64,000 nt of DNA from Robertkochia aurantiaca (GCF_020166495.1 NZ_JAINZS010000004.1:496001-560000), one strand, 5' to 3'. Shown: positions 17,784 to 26,988, counted from the first letter of the stretch. Notes: generated by a model from the sequence alone, not told the origin. Numbers and translations are program-made.

Positions 17784-19397
17784 TTAGTCGGTTGATGCTG
17801 TCATTTTATCTTTCAGATCCCGTGATTTGGATCGCATTCTGAAAAACTCGGTAACGCTATGAGGGTTATCGATTTCGCCGTGTTCAGATATCAGCTTGAT
17901 ATGGATATCCCGATTTCCTGCTGTTTTTCTGAAATCTTCAAATATCTCGATCACGTCATTATCCAGATAGGTTGTATTGGTAACGTCCAGTTCAAGATAC
18001 GTTTTTTCAGGCAGTTGATCCAACTCTCTCAGGATGGCTGCTTTATTGAAGAAAGTCACCTCTTCTGCCAAAGTCATTTGTATACGGTGTCTGCCGTCAT
18101 CACTCTTATCTTTGATATGAAGGAAGTGAGAATTCTGGTAACTTTTGATCAGGATCACAAAGATCCCCACTACCAGTCCCATTCCGATACCGATGAGAAG
18201 ATCGGTAAAAACGATTCCCAGGATGGTCACCATAAAGGGTATGAACTGTTTCCATCCCAGTTTAAACATTTGCTTGAACAGTGAAGGTTTGGCCAGTTTG
18301 TACCCGACCAGAAATAAGATGGCTGCCAGAACTGAAAGCGGAATCATATTAAGAATGGTCGGAATCAGAATCACCGAAATCAATAACAGAAACCCATGCA
18401 AAATAGCCGACATCTTCGTCTTGGCTCCTGATTGAATATTGGCCGAACTTCGAACGATTACCTGGGTAACCGGAAGACCGCCGATAAATCCTGACAACAT
18501 ATTACCTGCACCCTGAGCCAAAAGTTCCCGGTTAGTGGGGGTGATTCTCTTTTCCGGATCAAGCTTGTCTGTTGCTTCCACACATAGCAGTGTTTCCAGG
18601 CTGGCCACAAGGGCGATGGTAAAACCAGTAACCCAGACTTCGGTCGATCCTATCACTGCGAAATTCGGAAACCTGAATTGGGCAAAAAATGAAGTGGCAT
18701 CTTCAGGAACCGGAACGGTAACCAGGTGATCGGCACTGATGGCCAAAGAGGTATCACGGGTAAAGAGATAAAACAATATTCCCACTACCACAGCGACGAG
18801 TGGCCCTTGTATAAGCTGAAAGATCTTGGCTTTTTTTGATAAAACCTGCTCCCAGAGAACCAGGATGGCAAGACCGGCCATTGCAATGATCGTCGGGCCT
18901 AAGCTGATATTGCCAAATGCATTGATAATACTTGAAAAGGTATTCCCCTCATCGACCTGTATAAATGCAAAATCCCCTTCGGGGTCTGCATCATAACCGA
19001 AGAAATGAGGTATCTGCTTTAAAATTATAATGATCCCGATACCGGTAAGCATCCCTTTGATCACTGAGGAGGGAAAGTAGTACCCGATAATACCGGCCCT
19101 TAGCACTCCGAAAGCGATCTGTATCACTCCACCGAGCACTACGGCCACGAGAAAGTTTTCAAAGGAACCAAGGGTGGCTATAGCGCTGAACACAATAGCT
19201 GTAAGCCCTGCTGCAGGTCCGCTAACCCCGATATGTGATCCACTTATGGCACCTACTACGATACCTCCTACGATACCGGCGATCAATCCTGAAAATAATG
19301 GGGCTCCACTGGCAAGAGCAATTCCTAAACAAAGGGGAATGGCAACAAAGAATACAACGACACTCGCCGGTAGGTCGTTCTTTATATGCTTGAACAT
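17784..19397 (-). CDS. SulP-family anion transporter with STAS domain
   Basis: 537-residue inner-membrane transporter of the SLC26/SulP family. The membrane domain (about 1-400) opens with NDLPASVVVFFVAIPLCLGI and contains the family's SGPAAGLTAIV and GGLPVTQVIVRSSANIQSGA segments. A cytoplasmic STAS domain follows (about 420-530). SulP proteins move sulfate, bicarbonate, chloride or dicarboxylates. Being upstream of a beta-carbonic anhydrase by 19 bases argues for bicarbonate (BicA-like) transport. A hairpin at 19429-19445 separates it from the small gene upstream, so it should have its own promoter, which is not obvious. Confidence 0.93.
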   Translation of the reverse strand: MFKHIKNDLPASVVVFFVAIPLCLGIALASGAPLFSGLIAGIVGGIVVGAISGSHIGVSGPAAGLTAIVFSAIATLGSFENFLVAVVLGGVIQIAFGVLRAGIIGYYFPSSVIKGMLTGIGIIIILKQIPHFFGYDADPEGDFAFIQVDEGNTFSSIINAFGNISLGPTIIAMAGLAILVLWEQVLSKKAKIFQLIQGPLVAVVVGILFYLFTRDTSLAISADHLVTVPVPEDATSFFAQFRFPNFAVIGSTEVWVTGFTIALVASLETLLCVEATDKLDPEKRITPTNRELLAQGAGNMLSGFIGGLPVTQVIVRSSANIQSGAKTKMSAILHGFLLLISVILIPTILNMIPLSVLAAILFLVGYKLAKPSLFKQMFKLGWKQFIPFMVTILGIVFTDLLIGIGMGLVVGIFVILIKSYQNSHFLHIKDKSDDGRHRIQMTLAEEVTFFNKAAILRELDQLPEKTYLELDVTNTTYLDNDVIEIFEDFRKTAGNRDIHIKLISEHGEIDNPHSVTEFFRMRSKSRDLKDKMTASTD

Positions 19398-19428
19398 ATG
19401 ATATAAAATTTATGGATTAAAAAAGTAT

Positions 19429-19445
19429 CCCGAACGATTTTCGGG
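19429..19445 (-). terminator. Terminator after the small acidic-protein gene
   Basis: Inverted repeat CCCGAA / TTCGGG (19429-19434, 19440-19445) with a five-base loop. On the minus strand it is followed by a T tract (A run at 19419-19424). It separates the 19461 gene from SulP. Confidence 0.65.
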
Positions 19446-19460
19446 TAAAAAACACAAAAT

Positions 19461-19760
19461 CTATATCAGTGCTTCAGGTGGGGGTGAAAAGACGGGCAGA
19501 AAAATCCCGTAAGCCATTGCAGTATTTAGCGCAACCGGAAGCGGACTGTTACCTTCCGAAGAAAAAGAAACTTCTTCAGAGGAAAAACAGACAAATTCTT
19601 TGGTCTCGCCTTCATTTTCATTTTCCTTGTTTTCTTCTTCCTCCGCTGCACTGAAAAATGCGATCGTATCGGCCTCATTGTCTACTGTAAGCATTACAAG
19701 GGAAGGGCCGATAAGGAAAAAACAAAATAAGGAAAGAAAAATGCAGGCATATAAGCGCAC
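19461..19760 (-). CDS. Small secreted or membrane-anchored acidic protein, GTG start
   Basis: Function unknown. With GTG at 19760 as start, the product is 99 residues: a hydrophobic signal/anchor (MRLYACIFLSLFCFFLIGP), then a strongly acidic stretch EEEENKENENEGETKEF, and a C-terminus ending SPPPEALI. The frame extends upstream to an ATG at 19886 inside the batE 3' end. However, a TATATTTG promoter element at 19790-19797 lies within that extension and leaves a leader of about 22 bases before the GTG, which favours the short form. Small flavobacterial proteins with an acidic middle and a PPPE tail often sit next to transporter or stress operons; I do not know a function for them. Confidence 0.55.
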   Translation of the reverse strand: MRLYACIFLSLFCFFLIGPSLVMLTVDNEADTIAFFSAAEEEENKENENEGETKEFVCFSSEEVSFSSEGNSPLPVALNTAMAYGIFLPVFSPPPEALI

Positions 19761-19789
19761 ATTATCTTTCAATTGGCCAGGCTTTTGGT

Positions 19790-19797
19790 CAAATATA
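19790..19797 (-). promoter_or_regulatory. -7 element of the small acidic-protein gene
   Basis: Minus-strand TATATTTG, a full TAnnTTTG match, located between the batE stop and the GTG start. No clear -33 TTTG is seen 19-21 bases upstream. Confidence 0.45.
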
Positions 19798-19824
19798 AGA
19801 GAAAAGTGGCGCTTTAACGACGAA

Positions 19825-20610
19825 TCACATGGTAAAATCTTTGATCTCGCGGAGTTCTGAAGCAGGTAACCAGCCGGTTTTTCCATCAGCCAGCCTGATC
19901 TCCTTCCAACGATCGAGAGAATTGATCACCTGCACCTTCGTACCTTCATGCAGGGTGAAGACCTCTGTACTTCCCGGATTCGGCTCAGACTGCACAGCCA
20001 CTTCTTCGGCAAAAATGATCGCCGGGTTTCTCGATGCTTCATACCCGTACTGCTGGTAAGCGAATGTCACAGCTATTAAACAAAGGAACAAACAACTCAT
20101 GGCCGCCACAAAAAATCCTCGTTTTCGCAGCTGTTCGGTAGAGAAATAATAGACCAGAAAAAAGATCACGAACAGGTTAACAAGTATGATCGCTGCAATA
20201 CCCCATTGATTGTATGAAAGCGCCCCGATATAGTCTCTGCTGAAACGACTCCAGCCTGTCTCTGGTAATTCTTCAATGGCATCAATAGTCATATTGCGGG
20301 CAAATGCCAGGTTGTTCCTGACATCGTCGTTTTCGGGATCCAGCAACAGCGCCTTTTCATAGAAATAAATGCTGGGTGCTATTTCATTCAGTTTGTAATA
20401 ACTATTGGCCATATTATAGTATACGGCCGCCGAATGTTCTCCCTGCTGTAAGATCTGCCTGTAGGCATCTATGGCCTTATCGTATTCCCCCTGGTTATAC
20501 AGGTCGTTCGCCTGCTCAAAAAGAAGCCGCTCTTCCTGCTGAGCCTGAAGAGAATTCAGGGTCAAAGCAAAAATGAGAGTAAACACCGTTAAACATCTCC
20601 TGGCAATCAT
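19825..20610 (-). CDS. batE: BatE: TPR, two membrane helices and SH3b domain
   Basis: 261-residue last protein of the Bat operon. It has a signal peptide (residues 1-23, ending LQAQ), TPR repeats (about 27-110), two transmembrane helices (about 135-157 and 165-185) and a C-terminal bacterial SH3 domain (about 200-258) with DRWKEIRLADGKTGWLPASEL. The TPR and SH3b parts would lie on the periplasmic side and bind protein or peptidoglycan. Bat proteins were first linked to aerotolerance in Bacteroides; later work points to envelope stress and assembly roles. It starts 10 bases after batD. Confidence 0.88.
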   Translation of the reverse strand: MIARRCLTVFTLIFALTLNSLQAQQEERLLFEQANDLYNQGEYDKAIDAYRQILQQGEHSAAVYYNMANSYYKLNEIAPSIYFYEKALLLDPENDDVRNNLAFARNMTIDAIEELPETGWSRFSRDYIGALSYNQWGIAAIILVNLFVIFFLVYYFSTEQLRKRGFFVAAMSCLFLCLIAVTFAYQQYGYEASRNPAIIFAEEVAVQSEPNPGSTEVFTLHEGTKVQVINSLDRWKEIRLADGKTGWLPASELREIKDFTM

Positions 20611-20620
20611 GCGTGTACCG

Positions 20621-22402
20621 TTATTTAATCTGTTTATCTATAGCTGAAATGACCTCTGCTGCCTGCTCATAATCTTTTTGCATAGCCGCATGCGACCCGG
20701 GGGTATACCGCGCCAGTTCGCAACTGTTCAGCAGGCCGGTAAATTCACCGATCTGAGGTTGATCAACGCCTTTTTCACTGAGCAGCAAACTGATTCGCTC
20801 TTTGCTCAGATCTGAGGTTTCCAAATGAAGCTTAGCTTTCAGGTAATTGTGCAATGCCCTTTCAAGCGACTCGTAAAAACCTTCCTTGTCCCCCAGTTTT
20901 TTCCTTGCTTCAGAAAGATATTTCCGGGCAAGCCGGTTAGCCTGCCGTCGCTTTCTTCCTTCCACATCCTGTGCCAGTGCATCCTTTCTTCTACCGATCA
21001 AAACAGCTACCGGAATGAGTAATAATGGAGAGAAGAACAGCACATAGAACAGATTCGAACCAAAGAAAGGTTCTTCCCCTATAGGTTTCAGGTCAGCGTC
21101 AAGCATAAGAAAGCGAAAGCTTGCCCCACTGCCCAGCACGGGTTTTTTACCCATGGCGGTTACGGCAGTACCTGTATCCTCTGTACCTGAAGGTCCCTCA
21201 TAAACATTGATGAGTGACTGAGGAGAACTGATGGTCATGTACTTCTCCTGTACAGGATCGAAATATGAAAATTCAACCGAAGGAATGGGGTACTTCCCTT
21301 TCAACTGGGGTACTATGGTATAATTCTGGGAAACCTTCCCGCGCATACCCTGAATGGTGGTGGTTATCTGCTCTTCGAATTCAGGCTCATAGACTTCCAA
21401 AGCACTTGGCAGGCTGAGCTCCGGCAGCTCGAACAACTTCAGGTTTCCGTTGCCACTAACCACCAGCCTGGCGGTTAATGATTCATTGGCCTTCAGATCG
21501 TTCTTACTGGTGATCATATCAAAATCGAACTGCCCCACCGCACCCCTGAAACTGGCGGGTTTCCCCTCTTGCGGAAGGCTTTTCACACTGATGGTTCTCT
21601 TACCCGCTGCAATGGTTTTGTGAACCGGTTTGGTCACACGGTTTCCGAAAAAGCCCGGGCGATTGGTAGGCACCTCAACGGTAACATCAAGTGTGAGCGG
21701 CTCTATGGTAAGTTCGCCCGTCTTCTGCGGGTACAGCACCACTTTTTTGAGCACCACATAGCGATATTGTTCGCCTTTGTACAATCCTGTCTGGGCGTGC
21801 CACCTCTTCACCTCAATATCCTGAGACCAGAAGTTATTATATCTCGGATTATCAATGGGAATAAAGTTTGAAACACTGATGTCCGGACTCACATACAGCT
21901 TATATACCACGCTGATGGCTTCGTTGAGATAAGGGTTGGCATTTGAAACCTCTGCAACAAGGTGAAGGCTTTCTTCCGCCACATCATCTGCCGTACGGTC
22001 AACATTAGGATCATCTACCGCCGCGGTCACCTCGATCTGTACCGGTGTGGTCTTATAGGTTTCGCCATCTATCTCAATCTCTGCCTGCTTGATGGTAAAA
22101 GACCCCCTGGAGAGCGGACTAAGAATATAGGTATAGGTTTTGGAAAAGCTTTTCTTACCATTGACCCATGAACGGCTTACGGCCTGGTTCGGCCCCATCA
22201 AAACTCTGAAACCATCAAAGTCGGGGGGCACGAAATTATCGCCGTCTTTGTTCATATTGAAATCAACCCGAAGACGTTCGTTCACTCCCAGCCGGTCTTT
22301 ACTTACTTTGGCTGTAAACACCACCGCTTCATCATCCTGTGCCAGCACAGAAAGCGAAGTAAACAAAAATAATATGGTTACAGTTAAAAAGCGCATCATC
22401 AT
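20621..22402 (-). CDS. batD: BatD: oxygen-tolerance-type membrane protein
   Basis: 593-residue protein of the BatD (PF13584) family. It has a signal peptide (about 1-21), a large periplasmic region of immunoglobulin-like beta domains (about 22-440) with KVSKDRLGVNERLRVDFNM and PYLNEAISVVYKLYVSPDI, one transmembrane helix (about 455-475) and a cytoplasmic helical tail rich in Arg and Glu. It is expected to scaffold the VWA proteins BatA and BatB at the inner membrane. It lies between batC (13-base gap) and batE (10-base gap). No individual ligand-binding residue can be assigned. Confidence 0.9.
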   Translation of the reverse strand: MMMRFLTVTILFLFTSLSVLAQDDEAVVFTAKVSKDRLGVNERLRVDFNMNKDGDNFVPPDFDGFRVLMGPNQAVSRSWVNGKKSFSKTYTYILSPLSRGSFTIKQAEIEIDGETYKTTPVQIEVTAAVDDPNVDRTADDVAEESLHLVAEVSNANPYLNEAISVVYKLYVSPDISVSNFIPIDNPRYNNFWSQDIEVKRWHAQTGLYKGEQYRYVVLKKVVLYPQKTGELTIEPLTLDVTVEVPTNRPGFFGNRVTKPVHKTIAAGKRTISVKSLPQEGKPASFRGAVGQFDFDMITSKNDLKANESLTARLVVSGNGNLKLFELPELSLPSALEVYEPEFEEQITTTIQGMRGKVSQNYTIVPQLKGKYPIPSVEFSYFDPVQEKYMTISSPQSLINVYEGPSGTEDTGTAVTAMGKKPVLGSGASFRFLMLDADLKPIGEEPFFGSNLFYVLFFSPLLLIPVAVLIGRRKDALAQDVEGRKRRQANRLARKYLSEARKKLGDKEGFYESLERALHNYLKAKLHLETSDLSKERISLLLSEKGVDQPQIGEFTGLLNSCELARYTPGSHAAMQKDYEQAAEVISAIDKQIK

Positions 22403-22415
22403 ATAATCCGGTAAA

Positions 22416-23315
22416 TTACCAGTCTTTTTCCTTTTTTACGGGTTTGCCTTTAATTTTTTTCGCATTGATCTTCTCCTGGACCTTCTTTTCCTCATTGTTC
22501 ATAGCCTCCAGTATATTTCTGATCTGCTGAGGCGACAACTCGCTTTTGCGTTCCTGAGAACCCTCCTGAGGCTGAGGCTGCTTATCTTTATTTTGCTGCT
22601 GCTGATTCTTTTTTTGTTCAGACTGATCACCCTGCTGTTCTTCCTGATCGCCTTCCTGGTTATCTTCCTGCTTGTCTCCCTGCTGATCCTGGTTCTTGTC
22701 TTTCTGATCCTGCTGATCATCATTTTGATCCTGCTGGTCTTTGTTATGGTCGTCCTTCTGATCCTGATCTTTGTTGTTCTGTTGCTGATCATTCTCGAGC
22801 ATTTTCTTCGCCAGGGCAAGATTGTAACGGGTCTCCTCATCTTCGGGATTGTTGCGTAGAGCCTCCTTGTAGGCTTCCACTGCTTTGGCATATTCCTCAT
22901 TTTTCATGAAGACATTCCCAAGATTATGGTAGGCTTTATGTCGACCGCTTTTATCTTCAAAAGATTCACCCGCTTCTTTAAAGCGCATAAACGCTTCAGA
23001 CATGCTGCTGTTATTATAATAAGCGTTACCCATATTATACCGGGCTTCGGCATTCTCACCATATTTATCTATGGCTTTTCGATAAGCCATCTCTGCCTCC
23101 GTAAAATCTCCCTCCTGTAATTCCTTATTCCCTTCCCAGGTAAAATTACGGGAAGCACGAACAGCAGATCGTTCGATGGTTTCGATCTTTTCTTCAGAAG
23201 CCTCCTGTGAAAACAGGGGCCCAACCGGGGCGAAAAGCAAGAAAAGAATCGCTCCGGTCAATAAACGCCCGTAAACTGTCTGTAAATAAGTATTTTCAGC
23301 TCTCTTCCTTTTCAT
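22416..23315 (-). CDS. batC: BatC: TPR protein with long Q/D/N/K low-complexity tail
   Basis: 299-residue protein with an N-terminal hydrophobic signal or anchor (about 12-37) and TPR repeats (about 60-170; AEARYNMGNAYYNNSSMSEA and AYHNLGNVFMKNEEYAKAV). A low-complexity segment of almost only Q, D, N, K and E follows (176-257). The conserved C-terminal motif SPQQIRNILEAMNNEEKKVQ comes next. The TPR part resembles BatE's. The start overlaps the end of batB by 20 bases, pointing to translational coupling. Length of the low-complexity part varies between species in this family, as expected for a disordered linker. Confidence 0.88.
   Translation of the reverse strand: MKRKRAENTYLQTVYGRLLTGAILFLLFAPVGPLFSQEASEEKIETIERSAVRASRNFTWEGNKELQEGDFTEAEMAYRKAIDKYGENAEARYNMGNAYYNNSSMSEAFMRFKEAGESFEDKSGRHKAYHNLGNVFMKNEEYAKAVEAYKEALRNNPEDEETRYNLALAKKMLENDQQQNNKDQDQKDDHNKDQQDQNDDQQDQKDKNQDQQGDKQEDNQEGDQEEQQGDQSEQKKNQQQQNKDKQPQPQEGSQERKSELSPQQIRNILEAMNNEEKKVQEKINAKKIKGKPVKKEKDW
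22545..22790 (-). repeat. Low-complexity CAG/GAT-rich tract inside batC
   Basis: DNA coding for batC residues 176-257, an irregular mix of CAG, CAA, GAT, AAC and AAA codons. Read on the plus strand it appears as repeated CTGATC/CCTGCTG-type words. Such tracts are prone to slippage length changes in multiples of three. Confidence 0.75.
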
Positions 23316-24339
23316 TGAATAAGTTTAGTTTTTTCAACCATGCTGTACGCCGCTCCAGCAGGAATATGTCTATAATAAGCAAAAGCAATGCCAGAGCGAT
23401 AAACCACTGGAACTGATCTTTAAAATCTGCGAATTGCTTCGATTCGAATTCCTTCTTGTCAAGACCTGCCAATATTTCAGTCACGGTCTCTTTAACGGTT
23501 TCCGTATTGTCTCCGTCGATATAAACCCCGTTACCATTAGCCGCGATGGCCTTGAGGGTTTCTTCATCAAGTCTGGTGATCACCACGTCTCCCTTATTAT
23601 CTTTCTTGTACGATTCGATCACTCCGTTTCGCCTCAGGGGAATTCTACCGCCCTTGCCGGTACCTACCCCTATTGTAAATATTTTGATTCCGTCTTCAAC
23701 GGCAGCCTCCACGGCCTCCACAGCCCTCTGCGAATGATCTTCGCCGTCTGAAATCAGAAACAGCACCCGGTTGGTCTGATCCTGATCATCATAAAAGGTC
23801 TGGGCCAGTTCAATGGCCTGGTCGATCGCTGTACCCTGAGACGACATCATGTCGGTATTCATTCCCTGCAGAAACATCTTGGCCGCCGAGTAATCGGTTG
23901 TGATGGGCAGCTGCGGATATGCCTGTCCGGCATAGGCAATAATACCCACCCTGTCGCTGGCCAGGCTGTTAATTATTTCTGAAACGATACGCTTTGCCTT
24001 TTCCAGTCTGTTTGGAGCGATGTCTTCTGCGAGCATGCTTTTAGACACATCAATGGCAAAGACCACATCGACACCCTCGCGCTTCACCGTTTCCATTTTG
24101 GTGCCGACCTTTGGGTTGGCCAGACCTACTACAAGGCTGGCCAAAGCCAGGCATACGATCAAAAGCTTCAGCACCGGTTTGAAAAGTGATCTCTCCGGGC
24201 TGAGTTTGTTCAACAGCTCTGCACTGGCGAACTGCTTTTGCCTTCTCCTCTTCCAAAACTGGTAAATGAGAAAAAGCAGAACAACCGCCGGTATCACCAG
24301 CAGTCCGTAAAAATATATGTCATTATCGATCTGATACAT
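23296..24339 (-). CDS. batB: BatB: membrane-anchored VWA-domain protein
   Basis: 347-residue inner-membrane protein with two N-terminal helices (about 8-27 and 56-75), a von Willebrand A domain (about 90-285) and a C-terminal helix (about 312-332). The MIDAS metal site is D97-x-S99-x-S101 in FAIDVSKSMLAED, with Thr and Asp further on in ISDGEDHS. VWA domains of this type bind protein partners through a divalent metal. I prefer the ATG at 24339 (MYQIDNDIYFYG, the usual N-terminus); an ATG at 24348 overlaps the batA stop. Confidence 0.92.
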   Translation of the reverse strand: MYQIDNDIYFYGLLVIPAVVLLFLIYQFWKRRRQKQFASAELLNKLSPERSLFKPVLKLLIVCLALASLVVGLANPKVGTKMETVKREGVDVVFAIDVSKSMLAEDIAPNRLEKAKRIVSEIINSLASDRVGIIAYAGQAYPQLPITTDYSAAKMFLQGMNTDMMSSQGTAIDQAIELAQTFYDDQDQTNRVLFLISDGEDHSQRAVEAVEAAVEDGIKIFTIGVGTGKGGRIPLRRNGVIESYKKDNKGDVVITRLDEETLKAIAANGNGVYIDGDNTETVKETVTEILAGLDKKEFESKQFADFKDQFQWFIALALLLLIIDIFLLERRTAWLKKLNLFNEKEES

Positions 24340-24340
24340 C

Positions 24341-25342
24341 TTATACAAAGCTTCGGAAGAGTGTATAGCGCAAAGTAACTTCCAGCAACAGGAATATCCC
24401 GGCTAAAAGCGCCAGAGGTCTGAACTTTTCTTCCACATTATAGTACTTAAACTCTTCTATTTCTGTTTTCTCCAGTTTATTGATCTCATCATAGATCTGT
24501 GACAGCTTTTCATTATTGGTCGCTCTGAAGTATTTCCCTCCGGTTTGATCGGCAATGGTTTGCAAGAGCTCCTCATCGATCTCCACTTCGCGGTAATCGT
24601 AAATGAAACTCCCATCGAGATCATAAGCTACAGGAGTTTCGGCCTTTCCATTGGTCCCAATACCGATGGTATAGGTTTTTATTCCGAATTCTATGGCCAG
24701 TTCGGCTGCTGTCAACGGTTCTATGAACCCACTGTTATTCACCCCGTCTGTAAGCAGGATTATCACCTTGCTTTTGGCCTTGCTTTCCTTAAGGCGATTC
24801 ACGGCGGTAGCGAGCCCCATTCCAATAGCGGTACCATCTTCCAGCTGACCGTAGCGAACATCTTCCAACGAACGCAGCACGATACTTTTATCGCTGGTTA
24901 TCGGCGTCTTGGTAAAACTTTCGCCTGAATAAACCACCAATCCTATACGATCATTGACCCGTTCCTTAATGAATTGCGCCGCCACTTCTTTCAGGGCGCT
25001 CAACCGGTTTGGTTTGAGATCTTTGGCCAGCATACTGGATGAAACATCGATGGCCATTACTATATCGATACCCCTGGTGGTTTTGGTACGCGTTGATACA
25101 TCCTCTGTCTGAGGCCTGGCAAGGGCCATCACCAGTGCCGCCACGGCAAGCAGGCGTAGTGCAAAGAGCAGCGGCCTGATCTTTCCAAGCCAGTTCGCTC
25201 CTCCTTTAAATCCTTTCAATCCGGGCATGCGAAGGGTTGCCTTCTCTTTCTTCCTGGTAAAGTAATACCAAACCAGCGCCACCGGGATAAATAGCAGCAG
25301 CCAGAAAAATTCAGGATTGGCAAATTCTATATCGTTAAACAT
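24341..25342 (-). CDS. batA: BatA: membrane-anchored VWA-domain protein
   Basis: 333-residue paralogue of BatB with the same layout: N-terminal helices (about 11-28 and 56-75), a VWA domain (about 90-280) and a C-terminal hydrophobic segment (about 308-325). The MIDAS motif is D99-x-S101-x-S103 in MAIDVSSSMLAKD, completed by TPITSDKS and LLTDGVNNSG. It is presumed to pair with BatB in a membrane complex controlled by the MoxR ATPase. Its ATG overlaps the end of the upstream gene by eight bases. Confidence 0.92.
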   Translation of the reverse strand: MFNDIEFANPEFFWLLLFIPVALVWYYFTRKKEKATLRMPGLKGFKGGANWLGKIRPLLFALRLLAVAALVMALARPQTEDVSTRTKTTRGIDIVMAIDVSSSMLAKDLKPNRLSALKEVAAQFIKERVNDRIGLVVYSGESFTKTPITSDKSIVLRSLEDVRYGQLEDGTAIGMGLATAVNRLKESKAKSKVIILLTDGVNNSGFIEPLTAAELAIEFGIKTYTIGIGTNGKAETPVAYDLDGSFIYDYREVEIDEELLQTIADQTGGKYFRATNNEKLSQIYDEINKLEKTEIEEFKYYNVEEKFRPLALLAGIFLLLEVTLRYTLFRSFV

Positions 25343-26984
25343 TTCCTGCTATTTTAAATTCCAGAGACCCGAGAATACGGGAAACAATTTCAGGAGCATA
25401 ACGGTCATTTTCCGGATAAACCAGCAGGATCTGCTGGTATCCGCCGTGCTCCACAAAATTCAGGATCTCGTAAGCCATGTTCTTGTCGTAATCGCTGTCT
25501 TCAAGCTGAAAAACCCCAAATACCTTGGTGCTTTCAGCCCCGGAAGGAGTCGTGAATTTATCATCTTTTACGATCATATTGGTAGCTCCTGCCTCTTCGA
25601 GTAAGGCTATGGTACTTTCCACTTCCTTATTGATATCAAAAGCCTCCTTGGTATTATAGGTCGAGGAGCTCATGCGCAAATAAAAACCTTCTTCGGGAGA
25701 TCCAAGAGCAAATACCTGTCGGGTATTTACCCCCTCCTTCTCACCTTGATCCACTTTTGTATCAACGCGTCTGAGCACTTCAGGAGTTTCAGCATAAATG
25801 GCCGGATACCCGTACTCACTGGCTACCCATTCGCTGCGTAGCATACTTTTCAGTTCATTACCAAACAGGGTATCCCTGACATTTGAAAAACCGAAAATAG
25901 CTATTGACGCTGCAAACAATACAACCACTACCCCTGCGGCTGCCAGGGCAAATCTTTTAACACGCTTGCTCTTTCTTTCCTTTTTTAATTCAGCCAGATA
26001 TGCTGCATCCTGCATCATTTCTTCTTCAGTGGGTTCTGGCAGAGCTGCTTTTGTCTTTTTCACCAGGTCTTCCACCACTCCACGGTCCCGGCTTATCACC
26101 TGATTATCCGGAACCTGTTTGGCGAATTTAACCAGGTCTGCTGTTTGCAGTACCTTCTTGAATTGCTCGATGCTATCTCTGTCGAGATCCAGATTACCTC
26201 CATCCCGCAGCATCTCAAGTTTGAATATCAGCTCATCTGTGGTACTCTCCAGAGCCGATATATGCACGTCATCTTCCAGGTACGACCTTATAATATTTGT
26301 AAGGTCTGTATAGTATCCTTTATAATTCGATTGTATCAGGTAACGGGATTCATCCAGCTTTTTCAGCTCGATGAGGGCCTTCTCATAGGGAGGCAAAGCC
26401 GCGATCTGCTCTTCCTCGGTCAATAACGATTTACGGTAGAAAAACCACCATACCAGAAAAGCGATCAATGACAACAACAAAACACCTGCTATGATATATG
26501 GCCAGAGAAATGCATAATTTCTTTCCACAGGAACAAAGTCCTTGATCTCATATAACTTTTGCTTGGTGGTATCGACCGCCACGTTGTTTACGTAAATATT
26601 GAGGGAGTCAGAATACACCGGCTTCCCGTTCACCAGAATCATTTGACTTGGCAATGCATAAGTTCCAGAGTCAAACTGAGTGAGTGAGTAGGCCTTTAAA
26701 AGTTTCATCCTGTCAGATAAGACGGTGGTATCGGTTTTAAATGATTCGACCATTTCCATCGGGAGAAAGGTTTGTCCCTCCGGAAACTCAACCAGGTCGG
26801 TAGAATCGGTAAGCACCTCCAGCTCCAGGCGAACCTGCTCTCCAATACGAATGGCCGTGGTATCGATACGGGTACGTATCTCCGTTCCCTCCTGAGCATA
26901 AAGAGACTGCCAACCCAGCAGCAAGAATAGCTGCAGGCAGGTCAAAAACACAATTTTATTAGCTCGGTTAAATATGGTTACCAT
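25335..26984 (-). CDS. Bat-operon membrane protein, BatD/DUF4381-like
   Basis: 549-residue protein between the DUF58 gene and batA. It has a signal peptide (about 1-31, ending SLYAQ), a periplasmic beta domain like the BatD N-terminus (about 35-155) and a transmembrane helix (about 165-185). A cytoplasmic helical DUF4381-type region follows (about 190-325) with YKGYYTDLTNIIRSYLEDD. A second helix (about 343-363) and a C-terminal globular domain of about 180 residues with no family I recognise complete it. The gene position is typical for this operon. Its extra C-terminal domain is the least understood part of the Bat block. Confidence 0.78.
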   Translation of the reverse strand: MVTIFNRANKIVFLTCLQLFLLLGWQSLYAQEGTEIRTRIDTTAIRIGEQVRLELEVLTDSTDLVEFPEGQTFLPMEMVESFKTDTTVLSDRMKLLKAYSLTQFDSGTYALPSQMILVNGKPVYSDSLNIYVNNVAVDTTKQKLYEIKDFVPVERNYAFLWPYIIAGVLLLSLIAFLVWWFFYRKSLLTEEEQIAALPPYEKALIELKKLDESRYLIQSNYKGYYTDLTNIIRSYLEDDVHISALESTTDELIFKLEMLRDGGNLDLDRDSIEQFKKVLQTADLVKFAKQVPDNQVISRDRGVVEDLVKKTKAALPEPTEEEMMQDAAYLAELKKERKSKRVKRFALAAAGVVVVLFAASIAIFGFSNVRDTLFGNELKSMLRSEWVASEYGYPAIYAETPEVLRRVDTKVDQGEKEGVNTRQVFALGSPEEGFYLRMSSSTYNTKEAFDINKEVESTIALLEEAGATNMIVKDDKFTTPSGAESTKVFGVFQLEDSDYDKNMAYEILNFVEHGGYQQILLVYPENDRYAPEIVSRILGSLEFKIAGNV

Positions 26985-26988
26985 TGTT

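Noticed and set aside
22545-22790. Possible CRISPR or tandem-repeat array
   Set aside because: No regular repeat-spacer period; it is a coding low-complexity tract in frame with batC.
22593-22859. Very hydrophobic Leu/Ile/Val plus-strand frame
   Set aside because: It is the complement of the Gln/Asp/Asn tract of batC; hydrophobicity is an artefact of complementing CAG and GAT codons.
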